Virus record (IMG/VR): IMGVR_UViG_3300022187_000044
Coordinates: 1-49,725 of that record
DNA from: a virus
DNA: 49,725 bases
Direction: 5' to 3' (one strand)
Part shown: positions 41,482 to 47,740 of the stretch, piece by piece
Position numbering within the stretch: position 1 is the first letter of the stretch
Layout of the letters: every line of letters starts with the position of its first letter
Made by a program: the position numbers and the translations under genes
The notes under the pieces: generated by a model
The model's database searches: none
Told to the model about the DNA's origin: nothing
Seen by the model: the letters and a program-made list of their open reading frames with translations, nothing else

Positions 41482-41722
41482 CTTCGTCCTCCTTTTTAAG
41501 TATCGTTAAGCCATCCATTAATATCTTTTCTTTGACGTGTTCTCCAAAGCCTATGCACTCATCATCCTCATCATAAGCTACAGTCCAGACTTCTAACCTA
41601 AGTTTACCATCTGGTATATCATCAACCTCATTAGTCACTCGCACTTCAAACTCTGTTCCAGCCCATTCAAAGTGTAAGCAATCAAAATAACTATGGTCTA
41701 ACCATTTATATTTATTACTCAT
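41474..41722 (-). CDS. Early acidic protein (82 aa), unknown
   Basis: Beta-rich: 'FDCLHFEWAGTEFEVRVTNE' then LRLEVWTVAYDEDDECIGFG, ending in an acidic tail (KKEDEDE). RBS AAAAGGAGGATGAT sits in the preceding gene, whose stop overlaps this ATG. Small acidic DNA mimics have such compositions, but no match is claimed. Confidence 0.6.
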   Translation of the reverse strand: MSNKYKWLDHSYFDCLHFEWAGTEFEVRVTNEVDDIPDGKLRLEVWTVAYDEDDECIGFGEHVKEKILMDGLTILKKEDEDE

Positions 41723-41826
41723 ATCATCCTCCTTTTTAAAATTGGTGCTAGTTTTACAGGTCTAGCAACTGTGTCCTTCCTTACTCGGACAAATTTGTAG
41801 TTAGTGTATGGTGGTATAGTTCTCAT
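41719..41826 (-). CDS. Possible basic miniprotein (35 aa)
   Basis: MRTIPPYTNYKFVRVRKDTV continuing basic to KRRMI. Its TGA overlaps the next ATG (ATGA), and its last codons provide the neighbour's Shine-Dalgarno. It may be a coupling leader peptide rather than a functional protein. Confidence 0.45.
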   Translation of the reverse strand: MRTIPPYTNYKFVRVRKDTVARPVKLAPILKRRMI

Positions 41827-41921
41827 TTACTTTTATCCTTAACACGCACTTCAGACATATAAGACCAGTGGGATTTTACAAAGGCTCACTCCTAACTACA
41901 AAACATATCCTATCATATCAA

Positions 41922-41950
41922 TGTGTCATTTGTGTGACATCATTGTGACA
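41922..41950. repeat. TGTGACA direct repeats, 11-bp spacing (3 units)
   Basis: TGTGT at 41922, TGTGA at 41933 and TGTGA at 41944 stand exactly 11 bp apart in the 136-base gap between two minus-strand genes. On the minus strand a possible promoter (ATGTCA, 17 bases, TATGAT) overlaps them. They match the arrays at 44734 and 44861. Confidence 0.7.
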
Positions 41951-41962
41951 GTTCTGCAATAT

Positions 41963-42091
41963 CTATTCTTCTCCTATCAAAGCGTTAATATCTTCTTTAC
42001 AAGTTTGTAAACGTGCATTTATTACAGCGTTTAACTCTCTTATAAAGTCTAGTTCTTTCTCTAGTCTTTCTAGTTCTTCTGCTCTATTCAT
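41963..42091 (-). CDS. Early coiled-coil miniprotein (42 aa)
   Basis: MNRAEELERLEKELDFIREL is a textbook heptad helix; the protein ends KEDINALIGEE. It starts one base after the upstream stop, with GAGGAGAG just before. Probably dimeric. Not recognised. Confidence 0.55.
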   Translation of the reverse strand: MNRAEELERLEKELDFIRELNAVINARLQTCKEDINALIGEE

Positions 42092-42092
42092 A

Positions 42093-42380
42093 TCATCTCT
42101 CCTCTGTTGTTAGATTTACATCATCAAATTGTATATCATCTACATACAATAGTTTATTTTTGACACCTTTGAGATTGATAAGGATAGATTTTGTTATCAC
42201 TCCTCCTGCTCTGGTAGGTGCATCATCACACTGTATTTCTATTTGAACGTGGTCGTGTTCACCTGCTTGGTAATCATCGTTAGTTGTGTTAGCTTTCGTG
42301 TGTACTATCGACACCATAGTCGCTTCCTCAATGTTGATGGTCTCTCCAAAGTAGTCGTTCAATTTCATTTCTTTTATCAT
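42093..42380 (-). CDS. Early protein (95 aa), unknown
   Basis: The start is set at 42380 (MIKEMKLNDYFG) after AGGAGGAAGAG; the frame is open further upstream but lacks an RBS. Beta-rich, with 'VQIEIQCDDAPTRAGGVITK' and VDDIQFDDVNLTTEER. It overlaps the upstream gene by 53 bases in a different frame. Not recognised. Confidence 0.6.
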   Translation of the reverse strand: MIKEMKLNDYFGETINIEEATMVSIVHTKANTTNDDYQAGEHDHVQIEIQCDDAPTRAGGVITKSILINLKGVKNKLLYVDDIQFDDVNLTTEER

Positions 42381-42486
42381 ACTCTTCCTCCTCTTTGTAT
42401 GTTTCAGTTGTTTCTGGATTGGTGTCAATCAAGGGTGCATCTGCATAGTGTTGATCGACAACCTCGTTTATTATATCATCTTCCAT
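42328..42486 (-). CDS. Early acidic miniprotein (52 aa)
   Basis: MEDDIINEVVDQHYADAPLI leads to a Glu/Thr/Tyr region (TETYKEEEEYDKR) and a basic end. The start follows the upstream stop by two bases; an alternative ATG at 42510 would overlap that gene. A 53-base overlap with the next gene is long for this genome, so one of the two ends could differ. Confidence 0.5.
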   Translation of the reverse strand: MEDDIINEVVDQHYADAPLIDTNPETTETYKEEEEYDKRNEIERLLWRDHQH

Positions 42487-42488
42487 AC

Positions 42489-42689
42489 TTATCTCTTTGT
42501 TATCAAGCATAGGTATCTGCTTTCCAAGAAGTTAAAGACAATACCTCTACTTGTTTTGTAGATAGCTCTGTTATCAACCCTTGATAATCGCTTGTTGTTA
42601 GCAATCCTAAACTTCAACCCCAACAAATTCACGTGATGGAATTTCTTGTTGCTGTTATACTTATCACTAAATGTTTTTACATTTATCAT
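42489..42689 (-). CDS. Early basic protein (66 aa), unknown
   Basis: The start at 42689 (MINVKTFSDKYNS) has AGGAG eight bases upstream; an ATG three codons earlier is too close to that site. Basic and beta-like: LLGLKFRIANNKRLSRVDNR. Not recognised. Confidence 0.58.
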   Translation of the reverse strand: MINVKTFSDKYNSNKKFHHVNLLGLKFRIANNKRLSRVDNRAIYKTSRGIVFNFLESRYLCLITKR

Positions 42690-42707
42690 ATCATTCACTC
42701 CTAGCTA

Positions 42708-43418
42708 TTACGCTAATTGTATTACATTAATTACAAAGCCGGATGTATCTTGCCTAGCTTTGCCCTTTGCTTTCAGACCAACCACGCTATTTGGTTCGTC
42801 TAGAAATCTCATATCGTGGGTATCCCCATCAATAACTTTTAGTCCTTTGAACATACTCGGTAGTACTTTATTCTTGAACACTACTGCTTTGTTGTTCGGT
42901 ACTTTGTCAAACATCTTGGCATACTTGTCATTGGCTTCACTGTAGCTCCATGTCAAGTGATAGTTCGGTATATGATCTATCTTCCTCGTGGGTATCTTGG
43001 TATAGTCATAAAACTGTACCTCTGGGAACATGGCAAAGATGTTTTCATATCCATCAATCTCTATGTACTCCCATTGTATATCACTAGTCCCATTTAATCT
43101 TATCGCTGGTCGCTTGTCCTTACGCTGACAAGCTCGGATGAATGTATTGATATCCTTGACTAGCTGTTGCATAAATTCGTCTCTATCGTTTAAGAATAGA
43201 TCGGTTTTCTTTTGCCTAGCCTTTTGGATACTTGGATACACTCCACCAAGTCCAGCAGTATTTAAACAAGCATCCTTGCACTTGGCTATGTCTTGATATG
43301 GACATATCTTGGTGCTGATTGGTCTAAGGTGCATAATGCAAGACCAATATTTTTCTGATACTTTATTACTCTTATCAATTTTTGGATTAGAGTTTACGCT
43401 TAATAATTTATATCCCAT
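42708..43418 (-). CDS. GP88-like conserved phage protein
   Basis: The 236-residue protein opens MGYKLLSVNSNPKIDKSNKV and carries Cys-rich 'SCIMHLRPISTKICPYQDIA' with KCKDACLNTAGLGG, then 'RKDKRPAIRLNGTSDIQWEY' and 'TWSYSEANDKYAKMFDKVPN'. The Cys cluster and the RLNGTSD motif match, to my recollection, the phage 'gene product 88' family of unknown function. The four clustered cysteines suggest a metal or Fe-S site. RBS AAGGAGGAACT. It is the largest protein of the early block. Confidence 0.65.
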   Translation of the reverse strand: MGYKLLSVNSNPKIDKSNKVSEKYWSCIMHLRPISTKICPYQDIAKCKDACLNTAGLGGVYPSIQKARQKKTDLFLNDRDEFMQQLVKDINTFIRACQRKDKRPAIRLNGTSDIQWEYIEIDGYENIFAMFPEVQFYDYTKIPTRKIDHIPNYHLTWSYSEANDKYAKMFDKVPNNKAVVFKNKVLPSMFKGLKVIDGDTHDMRFLDEPNSVVGLKAKGKARQDTSGFVINVIQLA

Positions 43419-43430
43419 AGTTCCTCCTTA

Positions 43431-43718
43431 TTAATTTGGATACAGCATCAAGGTTCCTGCATCGTATGGCTCATAGAACCATCCTGCATCCTCGATTATT
43501 TTTAATAGGTCTGGATGTACACAATCATCCTCCGAACATCCTTGCTCATAGGCTAGGTAGTGTTCGTATAATAATCGTTCATAGTCTAGAGAGCCTTGAA
43601 ATGAATACTCACTCCCTCGAATCCAGATACCAGAGCCACCATCAAATTCCTCTTTGGGTGTTGCGTTTGCAATAGGTATTAATCTATTGATTTTATTTAT
43701 TAGATGTCCTTGTTTCAT
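43431..43718 (-). CDS. Early protein (95 aa), unknown
   Basis: The start at 43718 (MKQGHLINKINRL) has AAGGAG nine bases upstream. Contains 'GGSGIWIRGSEYSFQGSLDY' and EQGCSEDDCVHPDLLKIIED, ending beta-like. Not recognised. Confidence 0.6.
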   Translation of the reverse strand: MKQGHLINKINRLIPIANATPKEEFDGGSGIWIRGSEYSFQGSLDYERLLYEHYLAYEQGCSEDDCVHPDLLKIIEDAGWFYEPYDAGTLMLYPN

Positions 43719-43722
43719 AGGC

Positions 43723-43836
43723 TCATTCTCCTTGCTCGTAAAAGCGATTGTATGCTTCAGCTTCAGCATCAGCAGGTGTATATCCTTGCATAAGTAGTTC
43801 CTCGTACAAGTCGTTTAATATTTTATCGTTGTCCAT
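43723..43836 (-). CDS. Early acidic miniprotein (37 aa)
   Basis: MDNDKILNDLYEELLMQGYT followed by ADAEAEAYNRFYEQGE, a single helix-turn-helix-like unit. RBS AAGAGGTAAATT. Its end carries the RBS of the next gene. Not recognised. Confidence 0.58.
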   Translation of the reverse strand: MDNDKILNDLYEELLMQGYTPADAEAEAYNRFYEQGE

Positions 43837-43846
43837 AATTTACCTC

Positions 43847-44029
43847 TTACGTATCTTGACTGTATAAATACCATGTATCAAATATTTTATCTGATAATTT
43901 TTTTATAGCAGTTCTTGGTTTAAATCCTTCCTCTTTTAAAGCTCGAACCACATTTTTATGATCGTCTTTAGATTGAGTTATATAAAGTTTAATATTACCT
44001 TTATCAATTCTTATTATTTGTGAATACAT
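43847..44029 (-). CDS. Early protein (60 aa) behind a long leader
   Basis: MYSQIIRIDKGNIKLYITQS, then a helix (DDHKNVVRALKEEGFKPRT) and a beta end; a small alpha/beta fold. It is preceded by AAGAGGTAAT and by about 270 bases of leader if transcription starts from the 44308 promoter. Not recognised. Confidence 0.6.
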   Translation of the reverse strand: MYSQIIRIDKGNIKLYITQSKDDHKNVVRALKEEGFKPRTAIKKLSDKIFDTWYLYSQDT

Positions 44030-44373
44030 ATTACCTCTTTTTTATTTTTAAAACTAATGCTAGTTATTTGTATCCATCAACTAGCAACTGGAAATTTTCT
44101 ATATAATCGCAATGATGTCTATATAGATCGGGTGAGTTTCTTGCAGGTTATTTTAAATTTTCTATACGCTGGAGTTTCTCAATTTTCCCTTGACATAGCA
44201 GTATTTTATTTTGCCCGAGTCTTATATGTGCTCGGCTCTTTTAAGCTATGACTGTCCTATAGTCTGAGTCACTCGCCTACAAGGGCTATCTAACTCAATA
44301 TAATGTAATTCTAAGTCAATACTAAATCTCAATCAATAACATAATTCAGAAATTTAGTAGAAAGTTTTACGAA
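44030..44373 (-). other. Non-coding stretch with promoter and structured leader
   Basis: No convincing gene is present in 344 bases. Hairpins are visible at 44059-44085 (GCTAGTT/AACTAGC, perfect 7 bp, just before the RBS of the next gene), 44215-44235 (CCGAG/CTCGG) and 44250-44264 (GACT/AGTC). AAATTTTCTATA is repeated (44092 and 44155), and GAGTTTCT is repeated (44134 and 44172). Together with the promoter at 44308 this looks like a regulatory leader or a small RNA. Confidence 0.55.
44308..44336 (-). promoter_or_regulatory. Sigma70 promoter candidate for the early leader
   Basis: TTGATT, 17 bases, TAGAAT on the minus strand, predicted start near 44301. It would drive the early operon beginning at 44029. 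Confidence 0.55.
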
Positions 44374-44664
44374 TTATGAAGCTATTCTGTAATGCTTTAA
44401 AATCGTTGCTGGATTTCTGCAAATATTATGACTATCAAAATAGTTGTAATACTCTTTTGAAATCCCCTTTTCACTTTTACCAATTGCTGTAAGTTTAATT
44501 TCCTTATCAGCACTATTATAAAATGAAGCTCTTTTTACTTTATTACGCTGGTTTTGAGTTAACCCTTCAGCTCTCTCACCTGTACGCCTATCAATATAGC
44601 GATATTGTAGCCTTCCAGATTCCCAGCAAGTAAAGGCTTCATAATTATCTTTATTAAAAGACAT
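44374..44664 (-). CDS. First leftward early gene (96 aa), unknown
   Basis: MSFNKDNYEAFTCWESGRLQ opens a small basic protein with 'YRYIDRRTGERAEGLTQNQR' and 'KEIKLTAIGKSEKGISKEYY', ending in a basic helix. It is the first gene left of the control region, so it should be among the earliest made. The basic charge suggests nucleic-acid binding. RBS AAAAGGTGCATT. Not recognised. Confidence 0.6.
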   Translation of the reverse strand: MSFNKDNYEAFTCWESGRLQYRYIDRRTGERAEGLTQNQRNKVKRASFYNSADKEIKLTAIGKSEKGISKEYYNYFDSHNICRNPATILKHYRIAS

Positions 44665-44713
44665 AATGCACCTTTTCTGGTTTTACCTATCTGCTTAATT
44701 GCACTCGGTATGG

Positions 44714-44741
44714 AATCTAAGTTACAGATCAATTGTGACAA
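44714..44741 (-). promoter_or_regulatory. Leftward early promoter candidate
   Basis: TTGTCA, 16 bases, TAGATT on the minus strand. The -35 overlaps the first TGTGACA unit and the rest of the array lies directly upstream, suggesting the repeats control this promoter. It is weak against consensus. Confidence 0.45.
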
Positions 44742-44798
44742 TTGTGTGACAGTTATGTGAACTTTATGTGAACTATTGTGACAATTATGTGACATACT
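44734..44798. repeat. Six TGTGA direct repeats in helical phase
   Basis: TGTGA begins at 44734, 44745, 44756, 44767, 44777 and 44788, with steps of 11, 11, 11, 10 and 11. The consensus unit is TGTGACAATTA. All copies point the same way, so a protein binding each one would line one face of the helix. Confidence 0.9.
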
Positions 44799-44809
44799 AT
44801 ATAAATAAC

Positions 44810-44825
44810 TTATAAAGCTTTATAA
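44810..44825. repeat. 16-bp palindrome TTATAAAGCTTTATAA, copy 1
   Basis: This perfect palindrome, identical to 45122-45137, lies between the two TGTGA arrays. Shorter relatives (CTTTATAAAG) are at 45001, 45169 and, outside the region, 40897. Confidence 0.85.
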
Positions 44826-44860
44826 AGTTTATGAATATATGGATTTCCATACAGCATCAA

Positions 44861-44898
44861 TGTGACAATCGTGTGACAAGACTGTGACAATATTGTGA
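44861..44898. repeat. Second TGTGA array (four units, 11-bp steps)
   Basis: TGTGA begins at 44861, 44872, 44883 and 44894, exactly 11 bp apart and in the same orientation as the first array. Confidence 0.88.
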
Positions 44899-45121
44899 AA
44901 TATATAGGCTTCTCAGAATGCCCTGTATGAAGTTTATTTGATTTTTAGATGCTGTGGTATTGGTTAAGCATTGGGAAGCTTAGAATGGATATGGTGAAAC
45001 CTTTATAAAGTAGACTTATAATATATTATATTTATAAGACTTTATAAGGGGCGTGAATGATATAAACTAGATAAATTTTAAAAGCTTGTAAAATTTTACA
45101 GATCACTAACATATAAAAACT

Positions 45122-45137
45122 TTATAAAGCTTTATAA
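45122..45137. repeat. 16-bp palindrome TTATAAAGCTTTATAA, copy 2
   Basis: The exact second copy lies 312 bp from the first and is followed by further TTATAA and CTTTATAAAG elements to 45179. Confidence 0.85.
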
Positions 45138-45197
45138 GTGCAGTGAATAATTTGTGAAGCTTATAACACTTTATAAAGTGGGCTTATGTTTCTGATA

Positions 45198-45235
45198 TAC
45201 TGTACGTTTATACAGTATTGTACGTTTGTACAGTG
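45198..45235. promoter_or_regulatory. Two overlapping LexA/SOS-box-like sites
   Basis: TACTGTACGTTTATACAGTA (45198-45217) fits TACTG-N10-CAGTA, the E. coli-type SOS box, in both arms. A second site, TATTG-N10-CAGTG (45216-45235), follows 18 bp away with the same core (TACGTTT). They may bind host LexA or a phage repressor. No gene starts directly next to them. Confidence 0.55.
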
Positions 45236-45501
45236 GTAGGCAGGAGCCACCTAGCCCCCTACCCCCATATATATAAAACATATACATTTTAGGAAGATTT
45301 AGAATATTAACCAGCCCCCTAACTTTACAAAGGTTTCGGCATGTTTGATATATTATTTTGAATAAGTCTAGAACGACTAGGATGGGTTAGGTTGGGTTAT
45401 GTTATATATATAACTGGGGAGAACCTTACAATTCTATTGTACACATTTTTTACGAGTTTGTCAAGTCATTTGCGAAATAAAGTAAAAAACTTTACAAAGG
45501 C

Positions 45502-45530
45502 TTGACAAATTTGTAATATACCTCTATAAT
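45502..45530 (+). promoter_or_regulatory. Consensus sigma70 promoter for packaging operon
   Basis: TTGACA, 17 bases, TATAAT: both hexamers are perfect. The expected start, seven bases after the -10, is 45537, the A of the TerS-like ATG. An inverted repeat TTACAAA/TTTGTAA (45492-45498, 45510-45516) flanks the -35 and could be an operator. Confidence 0.9.
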
Positions 45531-45536
45531 ACCTAC

Positions 45537-45962
45537 ATGGCAACCAATTATTTAGCTGAAACAAAAGACAGGAATCTTACTGAAAAGCAGGAAGCGTTCT
45601 TGGGTCACCTCGTAGATACAGGAGGAGACTTTAAAAAGTCAGCCGAACTTGCAGGTTACTCCGGCAATCACTATCAAGTACTAAAAAGTTTAAAAGAGGA
45701 AGTAGTAGATTTAGCCCAAAACGTACTTGCAAGGGAAGCCCCTACAGCAGCGTTCAAGATTATAGAGGTTTTGAAGTCGGATAAGCCGATACCACAAGCC
45801 AACTATAAGCTACAAGCTGCACAAACTATACTAGATCGTGTAGGGGTTAGTAAGACAGATAGAATAGATGTTAATCATAATACCGGTGGTGGTATATTTA
45901 TTCTCCCAGAGAAAAAGGCGATTGACATTACAGAAGGTGACTATGAAGATATTTCTGACTGA
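45537..45962 (+). CDS. Terminase small subunit-like protein
   Basis: The 141-residue protein has an N-terminal helix-turn-helix ('LTEKQEAFLGHLVDTGGDFK', then SAELAGYSGNHYQVLKSL), a helical middle and an acidic C-terminus (DITEGDYEDISD). This is the usual TerS plan, in which a DNA-binding ring marks the packaging site and hands DNA to TerL. It leads the operon that ends with terL. There is no Shine-Dalgarno, and the promoter predicts a leaderless mRNA. Confidence 0.75.
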   Translation: MATNYLAETKDRNLTEKQEAFLGHLVDTGGDFKKSAELAGYSGNHYQVLKSLKEEVVDLAQNVLAREAPTAAFKIIEVLKSDKPIPQANYKLQAAQTILDRVGVSKTDRIDVNHNTGGGIFILPEKKAIDITEGDYEDISD

Positions 45963-46152
45963 GATCGAAGCCTACGGTACGACCTTTGCAGGTCCTAACA
46001 TCGTAGCTTCATCTTATGAGAAAGCAGAGATAGCTGCAGCCCAGAACCATTTAGTGGTTGTAGGTGAGTTAGACAGCATCTATGTGGATGATGATCTAGA
46101 AAAAGAATACTTAAATACTATACCAAAAGAAGAAGATAGGACGATACACTGA
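45943..46152 (+). CDS. Small protein (69 aa) after TerS
   Basis: The start is set at 45943 (MKIFLTEIEAYG), with AAGGTGA just upstream, because the frame further left is the TerS gene. Contains GPNIVASSYEKAEIAAAQNH and VVVGELDSIYVDDD, a small alpha/beta fold. It overlaps TerS by 20 bases and the next gene by one base. Not recognised. Confidence 0.65.
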   Translation: MKIFLTEIEAYGTTFAGPNIVASSYEKAEIAAAQNHLVVVGELDSIYVDDDLEKEYLNTIPKEEDRTIH

Positions 46153-46853
46153 TGTTATTAGAACGATTACAATTTAGAAAAGGTGCTAGAGTTTTATATG
46201 GAGACGGAGGTAGAGTATTATATGATTTTTATAAATTTGGTGGAAAAAAATTAGGAGTTACAGGTAAAGATATTGAAAAAGCATATGGAGATGCTTTAAC
46301 ATATACAGAAGATTGGTATAAAAATAAATATAATGAACCGTTTTTACCTACAGACTGGTCAACAAAACAAGGAAAAGAAGTAGATAATGCGGGAGAAATT
46401 TTTACACATGTTTTAAGTGCGTATCGATTTGGTGATTCTAAATTAAAAAGAGCAGCAGTTCAAGCTAAAGATTTAAGCCAAGCAGTTACACATTTATCTA
46501 AAGATGAATTTGGAGATTATTTAAATAATAAAGTTGGTTTTACATTACGGGATAAATATCCGGATAGTGAAAAAGATGCAATGAACGAATTAGAACAGTT
46601 AATAAATACAAAAGACAAAAGATTATATTTTAAAAATAAAAGTGACGAAGAAAGAATACAACGTAAAAAAGGTGGCAAAGCTAAATCCACCGTCAACAAA
46701 GCAGGTAACTATACCAAGCCCGGACTACGTAAAAGAATATTTCAACGTATTAAAGCTGCTGCTTCACACGGTACTGCAGCCGGTAAATGGTCTGCACGTA
46801 AAGCACAAGCACTAGCCAAAGCTTATAAGAAAGCTGGTGGAGGATATAAGTAA
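46152..46853 (+). CDS. Basic GG-motif protein with GNYTKP...WSARKAQ domain
   Basis: The 233-residue protein has a helical N-terminal part (to about 170). After KKGGKAKS it has a basic C-terminal module, AGNYTKPGLRKRIFQRIKAA, then GKWSARKAQALAKAYKKAGG. This module recurs alone or as a tail in marine phages and giant viruses, as I recall, and its charge suggests DNA binding. Encoded between TerS and TerL, it may condense or guide DNA or be carried in the virion. Confidence 0.6.
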   Translation: MLLERLQFRKGARVLYGDGGRVLYDFYKFGGKKLGVTGKDIEKAYGDALTYTEDWYKNKYNEPFLPTDWSTKQGKEVDNAGEIFTHVLSAYRFGDSKLKRAAVQAKDLSQAVTHLSKDEFGDYLNNKVGFTLRDKYPDSEKDAMNELEQLINTKDKRLYFKNKSDEERIQRKKGGKAKSTVNKAGNYTKPGLRKRIFQRIKAAASHGTAAGKWSARKAQALAKAYKKAGGGYK

Positions 46854-47740
46854 TGTTAAAGAAACCACAAGAGTCCCTAAAGAAATGGGGCGAACAAGAT
46901 TGGGGTACTAAGTCTGGTAAGAAGTCTAGCGATACAGGTGAAAGATATTTACCCAAGAAAGCTAGAGAAGCCTTAACTTCAGAAGAATATTCAAGAACAT
47001 CAGCAAAGAAAAAAGCAGATAAAGCTGCCGGTAAGCAACACTCTAAACAACCTAAGAAAATTGCAGAGAAGACAGCCCGATATAGAAAAAACACGGGTGG
47101 TTTAACAGATGCAGAAGTTATTAATATGGTTGAAGATAAGTCTTGGTTTAAAAGAGCTACTCAACCCGGTGGTGATAAATACAAAGGAAAACATACACTT
47201 CTAACAAGATCATCCGATGTAGACAATAAAGAATATTTATACCCTACTATTAGAGAAAAAAATGGTAAGCTTGTCCAGTTGTCTGATGATGATGCTTTAA
47301 AAGAAGCAATGTTGAAAAAAGATTACATTGTATTTGAAGGAGATAACAGAATAGAACAAGCTACAGCAGCATCTGAAAAGATTAGTGATTTAATTATACC
47401 AATGAGACAAATGAACAAACAAATGACAGAAGGAAGACTTCCACTTAAAAAGGGTGGTAAAGCAGATGGTAGATTAAAACGAGCAGGAGTCAGTGGTTAT
47501 AACAAACCCAAGCGTACTCCCAATCATCCTACTAAATCACATATTGTTGTAGCTAAATCAGGTAGTACAATTAAAACTATCAGATTTGGACAACAAGGAG
47601 CTTCAACAGCAGGTAAACCTAAAGCAGGTGAGTCTTCTAAAATGAAGAAAAAACGTAAATCATTTAAAGCTCGTCACGCTAAGAACATTGCTAAAGGTGT
47701 GTTGTCTGCAGCGTACTGGGCTAACAAGGTTAAGTGGTAA
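46853..47740 (+). CDS. Basic GG-motif protein with DUF5872-like N-terminus
   Basis: The 295-residue protein begins 'LKKWGEQDWGTKSGKKSSDT' and GERYLPKKAREALTSEEYS, then KQPKKIAEKTARYR, the DUF5872-type pattern seen in cyanophages and algal viruses. The centre ('GGDKYKGKHTLLTRSSDVDN', KKDYIVFEGDNR) is a different domain. The C-terminus ('KPKRTPNHPTKSHIVVAKSG', 'IRFGQQGASTAG', KSFKARHAKN) is another marine-phage module ending in YWANKVKW. Three modules joined by GG linkers suggest assembly from parts. Function unknown. Confidence 0.65.
   Translation: MLKKPQESLKKWGEQDWGTKSGKKSSDTGERYLPKKAREALTSEEYSRTSAKKKADKAAGKQHSKQPKKIAEKTARYRKNTGGLTDAEVINMVEDKSWFKRATQPGGDKYKGKHTLLTRSSDVDNKEYLYPTIREKNGKLVQLSDDDALKEAMLKKDYIVFEGDNRIEQATAASEKISDLIIPMRQMNKQMTEGRLPLKKGGKADGRLKRAGVSGYNKPKRTPNHPTKSHIVVAKSGSTIKTIRFGQQGASTAGKPKAGESSKMKKKRKSFKARHAKNIAKGVLSAAYWANKVKW

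Larger units (their letters stand above)
44665..45536. other. Non-coding control region, origin candidate
   Basis: This 872-base intergenic region separates leftward early from rightward packaging genes. It holds two phased TGTGA arrays, many TTTATAAAG palindromes, tandem SOS-like boxes, two AGCCCCCTA elements (45253, 45313), a GGTAGG/CCTACC hairpin (45235-45263), a 14-bp palindrome (45401-45414), a G-rich strand (GGGTTAGGTTGGGTTATG, from 45384) and promoters at both ends. AT-rich DNA with iterated sites is typical of replication origins. No gene is seen inside it. Confidence 0.6.

Noticed and set aside
44057-44251. Plus-strand open frame of 64 codons
   Set aside because: No RBS, low-complexity hydrophobic product, and it lies across the structured leader of a minus-strand operon.
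44030-44373. tRNA or group I intron
   Set aside because: No TPsiC-like GGTTCGA arm or acceptor stem, and no intron core pairing or split gene was found.
44559-44795. Minus-strand frame of 78 codons
   Set aside because: It runs through the TGTGA array and overlaps the better supported 44374-44664 gene in another frame.
44734-44898. CRP/FNR binding sites
   Set aside because: TGTGA is the CRP half-site, but the units are direct repeats with 11-bp steps and lack the TGTGA-N6-TCACA dyad.
44734-44898. CRISPR array
   Set aside because: Repeat and step are far too short for repeat-spacer units, and no cas genes are present; the Cas4-like protein is a phage replication nuclease.
45384-45401. Telomere-like GGGTTAGGTTGGGTTATG
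   Set aside because: It is a single short G-rich stretch without tandem array or terminal position.
45868-45942. Longer N-terminus for the 69-residue gene
   Set aside because: The extension lies inside the TerS gene; the ATG at 45943 has an upstream AAGGTGA.
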